A stretch of 64,000 bases of DNA from Candidatus Zixiibacteriota bacterium (GTDB lineage: Bacteria; Zixibacteria; MSB-5A5; UBA10806), in the NCBI GenBank assembly GCA_024641335.1, contig JAHEDG010000012.1, positions 1-64,000 on the forward strand. Direction: 5' to 3'. Of this stretch, positions 39,705 to 49,813 are shown one piece after another. The notes beneath the pieces were generated by a model. It saw only the letters and a list, made by a program, of their open reading frames with translations. It made no database searches and was not told the origin of the DNA. Numbering within the stretch: the first letter of the stretch is position 1; each line of letters begins with the position of its first letter. Both the position numbers and the translations under genes were made by a program.

Positions 39705-41300
39705 TTATGATGATAATTGCTTATTGCCATAGACAGCTTTGCCGTCGACAACCGTAGCGGCTACAGCCGTATCAGCGATCTCATCCGGTTTGATTTTAAG
39801 AATATTTCCGGATAGGACTACGAAATCGGCCCGCATACCGAGCCTTATGCTGCCGGAGATATCATCAAAACAGCAGGCCTCGGCGGAACCTCGGGTATAT
39901 ATTCGCAGGGCCTCGAGGATCGTTAATTTTTCTTCCGGGTACCATGATTTTCTGGTTTCGCCTGTTCTCTCGCGAGTTACCGCGGCATGAATACCGGCCA
40001 GAGGATTCGGAGTCTCGATGGGAGCGTCGGACCCGAAAGCCAAAACCGCGCCGGATCGCAGAAGGGTTTTGAACGGATAGGCGAATCTGGCTCGAGCGCC
40101 CCAATAACGATCGGAGATATCCCGGTCGGATGTCGCGTGGATCGGCTGCATCGAGGCGATGATCCCTCTTTTTTTAAACATGGAAATTTCCGATTCCCTT
40201 AATAACTGGGCGTGTTCAATTCTGGGCAGAAGTTTTTTGGCGGCGAATCGATCGGCATAATTTCCGAGCGCGGTCAGTGCCTGGCAGTTAGCCTTATCGC
40301 CTATAGCGTGTATGGCAACCGAAATCCCGATATCCGCGGCCCTGGCGATATAATGCTCCATCGCGGCGGTGGTCAGCGTTTCCACGCCATAATTATCATT
40401 CGATCCCTCGTAGGGCTCGAACATATAGGCGGTTTGCGAACCGAGCGCTCCGTCGGCGAAAAGTTTCAAACAGCCGATCCGCAGATGATCGCTCCCCACT
40501 CCCGTTTTGAGGCCGCTTTCCCCGTATTTATCCAGGTCATCGGGATGCAGCAATCGGAACACCCGCAATCGCAGTTTCCCGACTCCGTCAAGCTCGCGAT
40601 ATCTCGAAAGCAGACTATGTCTGGTTTCGCATTCGCCCACACCGATAACGCCCAGCTTCAGAAGATGTTTCTGCGCCGCCAGGAGCGATTCGGTCTCTTC
40701 CTCCGCTGTCTGACGAGGTATCCGGCTATAGACTAATTCGACAGCGTTCTCCTTCAATATCCCGTCAGGTTCGCCTTTATCGTCTTTAGCGATTACCCCA
40801 CCCGGCGGATTCGGAGTATCTCTATCTATTCCGCAGAAATCCAGCGCCGCTGAATTTGCCCAGAGAAGATGACCGTCCTTGCTGCCCAGCGCTACCGGAT
40901 TTTCGGTAATTTTATCGAGCAGGGATTTATCCGGGAATTCGCCGCCCCAGAGATTCTTGTTCCATCCTCGCCCGCGAAGCCACTGTCCCGGCTTCAATCC
41001 GGACGAGTATTTTTTTAAAAGAGCGGCGACCTTTTCGAGCGAATCGACGCCGTCCAGATCGACCCGTTTGAAAAGATTCCCTACCGAGAGCACGTGCAAA
41101 TGGGCGTCGGTAATTGCGGGAACCGCGAGCTTCTTTTTTAGATCATATACCGAGTACCCTCGTCTGGTTAGCGGCTTGATTTCGAGATTGGATCCGATAT
41201 CGGTTATGATACCGTCCTCGACAGCCAGAGCCTGGCAATGATCTGTTTTCTTATCGAAAGTAAGAAAATCGCCGTTAATGAAGATCGATTTAATTTTCAT
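39705..41300 (-). CDS. Amidohydrolase (YtcJ-like)
   Basis: ITDAHLHVLSVG, RGRGWNKNLWG, AIHAIGDKA, FGSDAPIETPNPL. Confidence 0.9.
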   Translation of the reverse strand: MKIKSIFINGDFLTFDKKTDHCQALAVEDGIITDIGSNLEIKPLTRRGYSVYDLKKKLAVPAITDAHLHVLSVGNLFKRVDLDGVDSLEKVAALLKKYSSGLKPGQWLRGRGWNKNLWGGEFPDKSLLDKITENPVALGSKDGHLLWANSAALDFCGIDRDTPNPPGGVIAKDDKGEPDGILKENAVELVYSRIPRQTAEEETESLLAAQKHLLKLGVIGVGECETRHSLLSRYRELDGVGKLRLRVFRLLHPDDLDKYGESGLKTGVGSDHLRIGCLKLFADGALGSQTAYMFEPYEGSNDNYGVETLTTAAMEHYIARAADIGISVAIHAIGDKANCQALTALGNYADRFAAKKLLPRIEHAQLLRESEISMFKKRGIIASMQPIHATSDRDISDRYWGARARFAYPFKTLLRSGAVLAFGSDAPIETPNPLAGIHAAVTRERTGETRKSWYPEEKLTILEALRIYTRGSAEACCFDDISGSIRLGMRADFVVLSGNILKIKPDEIADTAVAATVVDGKAVYGNKQLSS

Positions 41301-41315
41301 AATTCTACCCCGACG

Positions 41316-43187
41316 TTAAGATGTTCCAGAAACCCTGAAATCCCCTTTGCGAATGGTAACACCCAGTTGATCGAGCCGTTCCAATATAGGGATAACGTAT
41401 TTTCGGCTGGTGTTAAGATGGGTTTTGATATCGGCGGCGGTGGCCTGTTTGGCTTCACCCAGAAAAGCGGCGACGTCTTGAGTTATTTTCTCAAAATCCC
41501 GGGTGGTGAAAAGGATTCCTCCCTTAAGCTCGATGATCTCGCCTCTATCTCGAAGAAAATTAATCACGACTTCATAGGTCGGGTCTTCGTCGACAAACTC
41601 CTTTTTTATCGGAGCAGCGAGAGGGCTGGCCGAGAGACGGGCCATTAATTTTCCTTTAAGCTGTTTTTGCTCCGGTTTGAGTTGTGCGTTGTGTTCAGGA
41701 AGTTTTATAAATCCCTTATCGAGCCTAACCTTGCCGGAGGAAACGAGGTAATCCAGAACCTCGGGTAGTTTGTCAGGTTCGAGTTTCAGCTTTTTGGCCA
41801 AAACCCCTATCTCCACTCCATCGGCCCATGGTCTCATCTGGTGATCCTGCTCGATGATCCTGCAGGTCGGGTCGGCGAATTTTTCGAGGAAATCTCTGGA
41901 GATGATATCGTCGCCGGAAATAACAATTTCATTCCTTTGTGTCATTTGTTCGAGAGCCCGTTCGAATACGGATATCGCGAAGGGAATATTCCTGCCAAGC
42001 TTCGAGCGGGATGCTTTCGCCCCTTTGAGCAGTTCGGATGATATAATTTTCTCGGGAACGAGATCATATCTCATTTTCAAAATATTCAGCTGCCTGTTTT
42101 TGTTCTTGCGGCCGACAATCACGTCGGTATCGAGAACTACGCCTCCCCCGATAGTATCCTGGGGGCTTATCCGCCGAAGTATGAATCTATCGCCAAGCTT
42201 GGCGGCAACCGGAGATTTCAGATGTATTCTGGCCAACGACTTCTCCCCCGGCTTGAGAAGATCGGTTTCCAGGAGATAGACACGGCCGTTCAGTTCGGCC
42301 GTACCGAGCAGGAATGAAATCTCAAAACCGTTTTTGAGAGGAAATCTGGATCTTTCCAAAAGAGATATTTCGGCCGCGATTCTTTCGGTCGGAATAACGG
42401 ATCCTTGCGAACAAACCGCGTCTCCCCTGTCGATCTGGGTTTTCTCCAGTCCTACCAGATTAACCGCCACCCGGCTTCCGGGCACGGCCTCTTTTAATAT
42501 CTCCTGATGAGTTTGCAGATTTCTTATACGGGAAGTCATATCGGACGGCAGTATCTCCACCTGTTGATCGAGCGCCAGCTTGCCTTCGAGAAGGGTTCCG
42601 GTAACAACGGTGCCGATCCCCTGAATTGTAAAACGGCGGTCGATGAAGAGCCTGGCCGCGCCTATATCGGGACGCTGGATATTCTCGGTCAACAGGGAAT
42701 CGAGGGATTTTTGAAGCTCATCAAAACCGTCACCGGTGATACTGGAAACCGGAATTACGGGGCAGTTTTCGAGGAAGCTCCCCCGGAGATGATCGCGGAT
42801 ATCCTCAATTTGAAGCTCCAGAAAGTCAGGCTCTACGAGGTCTTTCTTGGTCAAGGCGACCAGGCCGGTCTTAACTCCCAACAATTTAATGATATGAAAA
42901 TGCTCGTCGGATTGCGGCATCCAGCCGTCGTCGGCGGCGACAACGAATATGACAGCGTCGATCCCTCCCACTCCGGCGACCATGTTTTTCACGAAACGTT
43001 CATGCCCTGGAACATCGACAATGCCGATATCTCTTCCCGACGGCAGCCTGGCCCAGGCGAAACCGAGGTCTATGGTCATGCCGCGTTTTTTTTCCTCCGG
43101 CAAACGATCGGGATCGATCCCGGTCATTCGCAGAACCAGCGCCGATTTGCCGTGGTCTATATGACCGGCTGTACCTACTACAAACAT
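41316..43187 (-). CDS. selB: Selenocysteine-specific elongation factor SelB
   Basis: VGTAGHIDHGKSALVLRMTGIDPDRLPEEKKRGMTIDLGFA; C-terminal winged-helix region; neighbors selA. Confidence 0.97.
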   Translation of the reverse strand: MFVVGTAGHIDHGKSALVLRMTGIDPDRLPEEKKRGMTIDLGFAWARLPSGRDIGIVDVPGHERFVKNMVAGVGGIDAVIFVVAADDGWMPQSDEHFHIIKLLGVKTGLVALTKKDLVEPDFLELQIEDIRDHLRGSFLENCPVIPVSSITGDGFDELQKSLDSLLTENIQRPDIGAARLFIDRRFTIQGIGTVVTGTLLEGKLALDQQVEILPSDMTSRIRNLQTHQEILKEAVPGSRVAVNLVGLEKTQIDRGDAVCSQGSVIPTERIAAEISLLERSRFPLKNGFEISFLLGTAELNGRVYLLETDLLKPGEKSLARIHLKSPVAAKLGDRFILRRISPQDTIGGGVVLDTDVIVGRKNKNRQLNILKMRYDLVPEKIISSELLKGAKASRSKLGRNIPFAISVFERALEQMTQRNEIVISGDDIISRDFLEKFADPTCRIIEQDHQMRPWADGVEIGVLAKKLKLEPDKLPEVLDYLVSSGKVRLDKGFIKLPEHNAQLKPEQKQLKGKLMARLSASPLAAPIKKEFVDEDPTYEVVINFLRDRGEIIELKGGILFTTRDFEKITQDVAAFLGEAKQATAADIKTHLNTSRKYVIPILERLDQLGVTIRKGDFRVSGTS

Positions 43188-44542
43188 GATTTTATGGCAT
43201 CGATAAGAACGTTATCCTGACCGGGCAATACCGCGCGCAGATCTATCATCACGCCGTATGAAACCGATCTGGCTATTACCGGTGTGGAATGATGGCGGAG
43301 CTTATCCGAAAGCGCGGTCGGGTTGCCCGAAATCATGATACCAAAGCTGTCGAATTCATAATCCGGCAATGATCCTCCGCCGAAGGAGCTTTTAAGATCG
43401 GTCGGTCGGACTGTCGGACTATTAGCTGCCGAGATTATCTTATCTGCCCGTTTTTTCAATTCATCGATGGAACAGGAGGCCATCTCCCAGCATGGATTAT
43501 TGGCGTTATCGGCAAGATAGCCGAGAAGAGTTTTTTCCAGAAGCCCGATGACCAGTTTATCCGGCCGAACTACTCTATAGAGTGGGTCTTTTAAGAGGGC
43601 CGCTATATATTTCTTTTTTCCGACGATCAATCCAGCCTGCGGCCCGCCGAGAAGCTTATCTCCGGAGAAACAAACCAGGTCGGCGCCGGTTCTTACCGCC
43701 CCGGCGATATCCTCTTCGTCGATTCTAAAAGAAAGCCCGGTTTTCGGTGGAAGTCCCGAGCCCAGATCGTAGCAGAACGGGATTTTCTTTTGTTTGGCTA
43801 ACTCCGCGATCCTGGCCGGACCGGGCTCCTCGGTAAATCCCTTTTGAACAAAATTGCTTTTGTGCACCGCCAGGATTAGACCGGTGTTTTTGCAAATGGC
43901 CTTTTTGTAATCATTCAGAGAGGTTTTATTAGTGGTGCCTATCTCTTTCAATACGGCCCCTGATCTTTCGATTATTTCAGGTATGCGGAACCCTCCGCCT
44001 ATCTGGATCAACTGTCCGCGCGAGATTATGACTTCTTTGCCTTCGGCAAGATTGGCCACGACCATAAAGACCGAGGAAGCGTTGTTGTTGACCGCCATCC
44101 CCGCATCCGCGCCGCAGAGGGCCGCCAGTATCCGCCCGGCCATTGTGGCCCGTTTGGAGCGTTTGTTCGAGGCGATATCGAATTCGAGATTAGAATAGCC
44201 GCAGACCGAGTCGCGAAGATGATCGTAATGAGCAGGCGATATCGGCGCGCGTCCGAGATTGGTGTGCAGGATCACGCCGGTACCGTTAATAACCGGCTTT
44301 ATGAGATCGTTATCGAATTGTCTGAATAATTCTGATACTTTGTCTGTGATATCCTCTTTCGACGGCAGCCTGCCGGATTTTCCTGTCTCTTTTTTCATCT
44401 CGGCGGCCAGACGTTTAACCTCGGCCGAGACAAACTGGAACGACCATTTTTCCATTAACGGCTTTAGAGAGCCGTCCTCCAAAACGGATGAAATGCTGGG
44501 GAATTCGGATAGTTTTAGTTTTTTATTACTTTTATCAGCCAT
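43178..44542 (-). CDS. selA: L-seryl-tRNA(Sec) selenium transferase SelA
   Basis: INGTGVILHTNLGRAPIS, EIGTTNKTSLNDY, CFSGDKLLGGPQAGLIVG. Confidence 0.97.
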   Translation of the reverse strand: MADKSNKKLKLSEFPSISSVLEDGSLKPLMEKWSFQFVSAEVKRLAAEMKKETGKSGRLPSKEDITDKVSELFRQFDNDLIKPVINGTGVILHTNLGRAPISPAHYDHLRDSVCGYSNLEFDIASNKRSKRATMAGRILAALCGADAGMAVNNNASSVFMVVANLAEGKEVIISRGQLIQIGGGFRIPEIIERSGAVLKEIGTTNKTSLNDYKKAICKNTGLILAVHKSNFVQKGFTEEPGPARIAELAKQKKIPFCYDLGSGLPPKTGLSFRIDEEDIAGAVRTGADLVCFSGDKLLGGPQAGLIVGKKKYIAALLKDPLYRVVRPDKLVIGLLEKTLLGYLADNANNPCWEMASCSIDELKKRADKIISAANSPTVRPTDLKSSFGGGSLPDYEFDSFGIMISGNPTALSDKLRHHSTPVIARSVSYGVMIDLRAVLPGQDNVLIDAIKSCL

Positions 44543-45588
44543 TTTTCTCTTTTGGTGATCTCGCCAATCATGGCGAAATTCAAACCTCTGTTTTTCATTT
44601 GGGCTTCGAGTTTATCCGCAAGATCGGGTTTTACGGCGATCAACAGCCCGCCCGACGTTTGAGCGTCGGCCAGGAGGAGCTTTTCATATTTTTCGAAATC
44701 GCGGTCCCAGAGCATATCGGGTTCCACGCTCAACAGATTGGATCGGCTTCCGCCGGGGAACAGGTCTTTTTCGGCCAGATTCAGGGCTCCCGGTATCGTT
44801 GGAATTTTTGAAAAATCGATCACAGCCGATGAATCAGACCCTAAAAGCATCTCGCTCAAATGCCCCAGGAAGCCGTAGCCGGTGATATCGGTCGCCGAGC
44901 AGATATATGACGACTCCGAAGCGCAGACCGACAATACGGCTTCGGAGGCCGCCCGGTTGAGCTCTTTCATTATCGCCACGGCTGCCGCCACAGTTTTATC
45001 GTCAGCTTTGCCATTCTTGTGCGCGGTGGTGATCACCCCGGTACCGAGCGGTTTGGTCAGATACAAACGATCACCGTCCCGGGCGGTGGAATTGGCCATG
45101 ATCTTTTTCGGGTTGATAACTCCGGTTATCGACATACCGTAGAACGGCTCCGGGGCCTTGATCGTATGCCCGCCGACTATCGGCATTCCGGCCTGTTTGG
45201 CTATTGATAAACCGCCGTTCATAATTTCCTTCAGGATCTCTATCGGGATATTCTTCTCCGGAAAACCTACGATATTCAACGCCGATATCGGCCGGGCTCC
45301 CATGGCATAAATATCCGAGAGGGAATTAGCGGCGGCAATCGCGCCGAAATCGAAGGCGTCATCGACTACAGGCGTAAAATAATCCACCGTAGTAACCAGA
45401 GCCAGATCGTCGCTGATCCTGACCACTCCTGCGTCATCATAAAGCGCCGTGCCGACCAGGACATTATCGTATTTTTGATTGTTCAATTGACCCAGAACCT
45501 GGGCCAGTTCAGTCTTGCTGAATTTAGACGCTCAGCCGGCGCAGGCCACATAATGAGTCAGCTTGAAAATCTCTTTTTTCCTGTCCAA
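44515..45588 (-). CDS. selD: Selenide, water dikinase SelD, selenocysteine-containing (UGA at 45532-45534)
   Basis: ORF track starts at 45486, but the frame continues upstream as LDRKKEIFKLTHYVACAG-U-ASKFSKTELAQVLGQLNNQKYDNVLVGTALYDDAGV, the SelD N-terminal catalytic loop with UGA; GGGGAGG SD before TTG TTG (45586-45591); exact start codon uncertain. Confidence 0.88.
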
Positions 45589-45720
45589 CAAACCTCCCCA
45601 TAAATTTCAGGGCTAAATATAGCCTATTCCCCGTAGATTATTCAAGCCATTTGCGAAAGCCCGGTTCCCGTATCAACGGATACCTTCGCTTTTGACCGGA
45701 TATCTCGATTTATCACGGCC

Positions 45721-47028
45721 TCATATCTTCTCGTACGGATAAAATATAAACAGGAGCATCGCTATCCCGAAGAGTATCCAACTGCCCCACGACAGTTCTC
45801 TGAATCTGCCCGATACGAGCTTGAAGACAGGATAGAGCACAAATCCCGCCGCCATACCGAATCCTATATTATAGGTAAAGCTCATCAGAGCGATAGTGGC
45901 TACCGACGGAAACAGCTCGGAATAATCGTCGTACGGTATATCTTTGATCGGGGATAACATCAAAAAGCCGACAACGATCAACGCCGCTCCATAAGCAAAC
46001 GGCGGTACGGCCACGAACAGAGGGGCCAGAAACAGGCAAAGCAGGAGCATTATCGCGGTCACCAGGGAAGCAAATCCGCTTTTAGCTCCGGCCTCAATAC
46101 CCGCGGTGGATTCGATGAAGGTACCAGTGGTGGTGGTTCCAAGCAGAGCTCCGGTTACGGTGGCGATAGCGTCGACCATCATCGGTTTCTCTATTTCGGG
46201 CAGGTTGCGGTTCTCGTCCAGAAGCCCGGCCCGAGCTGAGACCCCTATCAAGGTGCCCATGGTATCGACGAAATCAAGGATGAAAACAACTAAAACGACC
46301 GGGAGAAAATCCAAGGCCAGCGCTCCGGATATATCCAGCTCGAGGAACAAAGGCGATATCGACGGTGGCGGGGAAATCAGCGCCGCCGGCCATTTGGCCG
46401 CGCCGGTGATAAAGGCGATAACAGTAGTCGTCAATATTCCGATGACTATCGAGCCCGGGATTCTGCGGATCATGAGAATCGAAATCAGGATTACAGTGAA
46501 TATGCCGAGCATCGGCCCGATAGCGGAAAGCTGGCCGATTCTGACCGGCGCTCCTTCGATACCCAGGCGGATTATTCCGGTTTCATTGAGCCCGATGAAC
46601 ATGATAAAAAAACCTATCCCGACGGCGAAACTCAACTTCAAAGAATCCGGAATAGCACGCGAAAGCCAGCTTCGAACGCGAACGGCGGTGATCAGGATAA
46701 AAAGGATTCCCCCGATAAATACGGCGCCCAGGGCTGTTTCCCAACGATACCCCATACCGATGCATACAGTAAAGGCGATGAAAGCGTTCTCACCCATATA
46801 AGGCGCGATGGCGAAAGGACGTTTGGCGTAGAAGGCCATGAGAAGGGTGCCTACAGCCGCGGCGATGATAGTCGCGGTTACGGAAGCGTCTCTGGGAAAA
46901 CCGCCTTTTTCGAGTATTGCCGGATTGACGATTATAATATAGGCGATGGCGAAAAACGTGGTCAGCCCGCCCAATATCTCTTTTTGGTAGTTTGTGCCGA
47001 GACTATCGAAATTAAAGAATATTTTCAT
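45721..47028 (-). CDS. NCS2-family purine permease
   Basis: GLTTFFAIAYIIIVNPAIL, GENAFIAFTVCIGMGYRWETALGAVFI, ESTAGIEAGAKSG. Confidence 0.93.
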   Translation of the reverse strand: MKIFFNFDSLGTNYQKEILGGLTTFFAIAYIIIVNPAILEKGGFPRDASVTATIIAAAVGTLLMAFYAKRPFAIAPYMGENAFIAFTVCIGMGYRWETALGAVFIGGILFILITAVRVRSWLSRAIPDSLKLSFAVGIGFFIMFIGLNETGIIRLGIEGAPVRIGQLSAIGPMLGIFTVILISILMIRRIPGSIVIGILTTTVIAFITGAAKWPAALISPPPSISPLFLELDISGALALDFLPVVLVVFILDFVDTMGTLIGVSARAGLLDENRNLPEIEKPMMVDAIATVTGALLGTTTTGTFIESTAGIEAGAKSGFASLVTAIMLLLCLFLAPLFVAVPPFAYGAALIVVGFLMLSPIKDIPYDDYSELFPSVATIALMSFTYNIGFGMAAGFVLYPVFKLVSGRFRELSWGSWILFGIAMLLFIFYPYEKI

Positions 47029-47101
47029 GTTTTCGCTCCATGATTGGAATCGTCATTGCTATCGATGATAAATTAACAATATAGATCGACAACCTGGCAA
47101 T

Positions 47102-47131
47102 AAAAAAAACGGCCCGGCCTTGGCCGGACCG
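47102..47131 (-). terminator. Intrinsic terminator downstream of the DUF5916-like gene
   Basis: CGGTCCGGCC-AA-GGCCGGGCCG then T8 on minus strand. Confidence 0.88.
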
Positions 47132-47166
47132 CGATGTAAAAGGTAGCCTGTTCGATTATAGTATTA

Positions 47167-49449
47167 TCAGGTTCTGAACAGGTATTGCAATTTCATGAAG
47201 AACTGGCGCGATGTTAGTTTCCAGTTATCCGGATCGGCGGGATTGACCGCCAGATCATCGTAATCATAGGTCGAGCCTATATAGAAAAGCGAAAACGTGC
47301 TTACTCGGTATGTCAATAGCGGGTCGAATTCCCATTTCCGGGAGAAATCGTTGAATTGAACCACGAAACGCAGCGAAAGTTCGCGATTGGCCTGGTAGAG
47401 GACCCTGGCGCGGGCTATATAACCACTGTAAAGCTCCTCGCCGGTTTCTGAGTTCGTGCTTCTGGCGTAGCTGATCGTCGGCTCGATAATCAGTCGATCG
47501 ATCGGTTTGAGATTAAGCGCTCCGAACAACGATGTTTCATTGCCTTCCACAAGAAGCCAGCGCGCGACTCCCCGGCCCCGATTGAAATAGAGATCATAGC
47601 CGACCTGATCGCTCAACCGGCTCCCTATATTCATCTCCGCGCTCCAGAGATTATCAAACTGAATTCCTCCCCATGACTCCTTTCCGGTACCATACCTCGC
47701 GCTGAAATAAGTTTGGGCGAATTTCAAATTGCTGTCGAAACCCAGATTGATATGCGTCCACTTTTCCTCGCTATCGAAATTCCATCTTCTATCCGCGTAT
47801 AACGCCGGCGAGATCCTCTCGAAAATCCCCTTCTCAAAATAGAAAATATAATTGGAGTAAACCGTGAGATTCCGGTAGTCGCTCCAGGGATCGTAACCTG
47901 TTTCGGTTCTATATGACGGCGCTACATGATCGTAATTTACCGTAAAATTCAGGTGCCGGGCGCGGCGTCTGAATTGGCATACGAAGGCGTCACCCGAATA
48001 TGATTCCCCGTCAAGGGCCGCATTGTACTTATCATGGTCGAATTTCACATTTTCCAAACCGACGCTTAAACTGCTGTCGATCGGTTCCTTAGTGTGGCTT
48101 TTGACATACTGCCCGACAACGCTATAATTTCGGCTTAATCTCAAATCGCCGTCGACGGCTACTATTGTCCCGGACCCCTCCGGCTCCATCCGGCGATCGG
48201 TAACAATAAATCCGAGATGGTTATCTCCCCCGAAAGTCCGCGATGCTCTTAATACGTTGACATAGCTCTCGCCGGTATTTCTGATAATACTCCTTTCTTC
48301 CAGAGGAATTATATAGGGAGTATTCTCATCGCGCGCGGAAAGAAAGCCCACGCTCAGGCGATTCATGCGCCCGGTCAGTTTTACCGCGAATTGCGGATCG
48401 TTGACAGTGCGGGTATAGAAAGAATTGAAAATAGTGCGGAATATATCGCTGCCCTCCTGGAAAAATGGCCGCCTTTCCGGGTAGAAAAGGGCGATAGTAG
48501 TATTGACATCGATTTGAGCAGCGTCCGCCTCTACCTGGCTGAAGTCGGGATTATAGCTCCCCTCGACCGTAATATCGGATGAAACCGAGTATTTCGCCCC
48601 CACGGAAATCTCGCCCTCCGGATCGGCGTTATCAAACGGCGAGCCGGGATCTCCGGGAATTCGCAGACTTCCGGATTGATTAGCGACAACGGTCGGCATG
48701 ATTTCAAATCCTCTGCCGGGACGAACATTGCTTATGCCGTTAAAGGTGCCGAACTGACAAGGGATACATTTCTCGTTTCGATCATAAGCCGCCCATGAAT
48801 ATTCCTTATAGCTATCGCGTGGACGATTACGACGAAAATCGACTTTCCACGACTGAACATCTTTATTGGGGAAACGCATGCTGGCAAATGGGACGGCTAT
48901 CTCGACCTGGTAGCCCGACTGCGTGATCCGGCCGGCCGATTCCCATATAAGGTCAAACCCGGGATCGTCTCCGCTGATACTCGACCAAAGGAAATCCTTT
49001 TGGATACCGTACGGGTTTACATACAATTCGTAACCCCAGGCGGCATCGCCATAAGTATCGATCAGGACACCTACGGCATCGTCGCCATGAAATTGATCGC
49101 GCTGAGTCATGCTGGCCCGGATTTCCGCCGGGTCATCATGGCAGATAAAGCCGATATAGAGGTTATGGTCATCATAGGTGACAAAGGTCTCGGTTCTGAC
49201 CTCCGGTTCGGTATTGTCTCCGGGATACCGTTCGACAAAACTATCGGCCCGCCCCGCGTTTTGCCATTCCGCGTCGTCCACGCTGCCATCGATTTTGATG
49301 GCCGCCGCGGCTTTTTTGATTTCGAGAGTCGGGCTGAACATCGGCTCGAAATTGGCAACGGCCGAGGTCGCCAGACCGAGAAGACAGGTTCCGGCGACTA
49401 TCCAAAGCCGGAGATTCGCTGATCTGTTTCGTGCGAGGATACTTCGCAT
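47167..49449 (-). CDS. DUF5916 / carbohydrate-binding family 9-like outer-membrane protein
   Basis: IKIDGSVDDAEWQNAGRADSFVERYPGDNTEPEVRTETFVTYDDHNLYIGF and C-terminal beta-barrel-type strands; signal peptide starting at MRSILARNRS (49449). Confidence 0.85.
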   Translation of the reverse strand: MRSILARNRSANLRLWIVAGTCLLGLATSAVANFEPMFSPTLEIKKAAAAIKIDGSVDDAEWQNAGRADSFVERYPGDNTEPEVRTETFVTYDDHNLYIGFICHDDPAEIRASMTQRDQFHGDDAVGVLIDTYGDAAWGYELYVNPYGIQKDFLWSSISGDDPGFDLIWESAGRITQSGYQVEIAVPFASMRFPNKDVQSWKVDFRRNRPRDSYKEYSWAAYDRNEKCIPCQFGTFNGISNVRPGRGFEIMPTVVANQSGSLRIPGDPGSPFDNADPEGEISVGAKYSVSSDITVEGSYNPDFSQVEADAAQIDVNTTIALFYPERRPFFQEGSDIFRTIFNSFYTRTVNDPQFAVKLTGRMNRLSVGFLSARDENTPYIIPLEERSIIRNTGESYVNVLRASRTFGGDNHLGFIVTDRRMEPEGSGTIVAVDGDLRLSRNYSVVGQYVKSHTKEPIDSSLSVGLENVKFDHDKYNAALDGESYSGDAFVCQFRRRARHLNFTVNYDHVAPSYRTETGYDPWSDYRNLTVYSNYIFYFEKGIFERISPALYADRRWNFDSEEKWTHINLGFDSNLKFAQTYFSARYGTGKESWGGIQFDNLWSAEMNIGSRLSDQVGYDLYFNRGRGVARWLLVEGNETSLFGALNLKPIDRLIIEPTISYARSTNSETGEELYSGYIARARVLYQANRELSLRFVVQFNDFSRKWEFDPLLTYRVSTFSLFYIGSTYDYDDLAVNPADPDNWKLTSRQFFMKLQYLFRT

Positions 49450-49652
49450 GCTTTGGCTCCTCTTATAAATTGGTGACTGTTCTAAAGGCAAAACGGTAGA
49501 GGCGCCTGTTACTATACTCAAATTCGAATAATGAACTAACGCGATAATGGCGGCCAACCATACCGGACTCCTTTAGTCCTTAGCTTTTCTAATTTAACTA
49601 CGGAAAAAGGGTCGGAAAAGTTTTATGATTTTTTGGGGGATTATTAAATTAT

Positions 49653-49745
49653 CGGAAGGGGGAGGAATCGAACCTCCCGCGCCCGGGAACACCGACCGCC
49701 AACGGCTTTGAAGGCCGCAGGGGCCACCAGACCCCATCCTCTTCC
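49653..49745 (-). tRNA. selC: tRNA-Sec (anticodon TCA)
   Basis: Minus GGAAGAGG AT GGGGTC TGGT GGCCCC T GCGGC CTTCAAA GCCGT ... long variable arm ... GGAGG TTCGATT CCTCC CCCTTCC G: 6-bp D stem, UCA anticodon, long variable arm, GGAAG acceptor, discriminator G; CCA not encoded. Confidence 0.92.
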
Positions 49746-49813
49746 GAAACCATTATAGCGTTTGGGATATGGTGAATCAAGGCAAAAGGGAATCTTATAT
49801 CGCGGGACGATTA

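Noticed and set aside
42507-43220. 237-aa + ORF antisense to selB
   Set aside because: Complement of conserved selB G-domain; no independent support.
46106-46801. 231-aa + ORF antisense to the NCS2 permease
   Set aside because: Shadow ORF; Ser/Thr/Ile/Pro-rich composition typical of antisense of membrane proteins.
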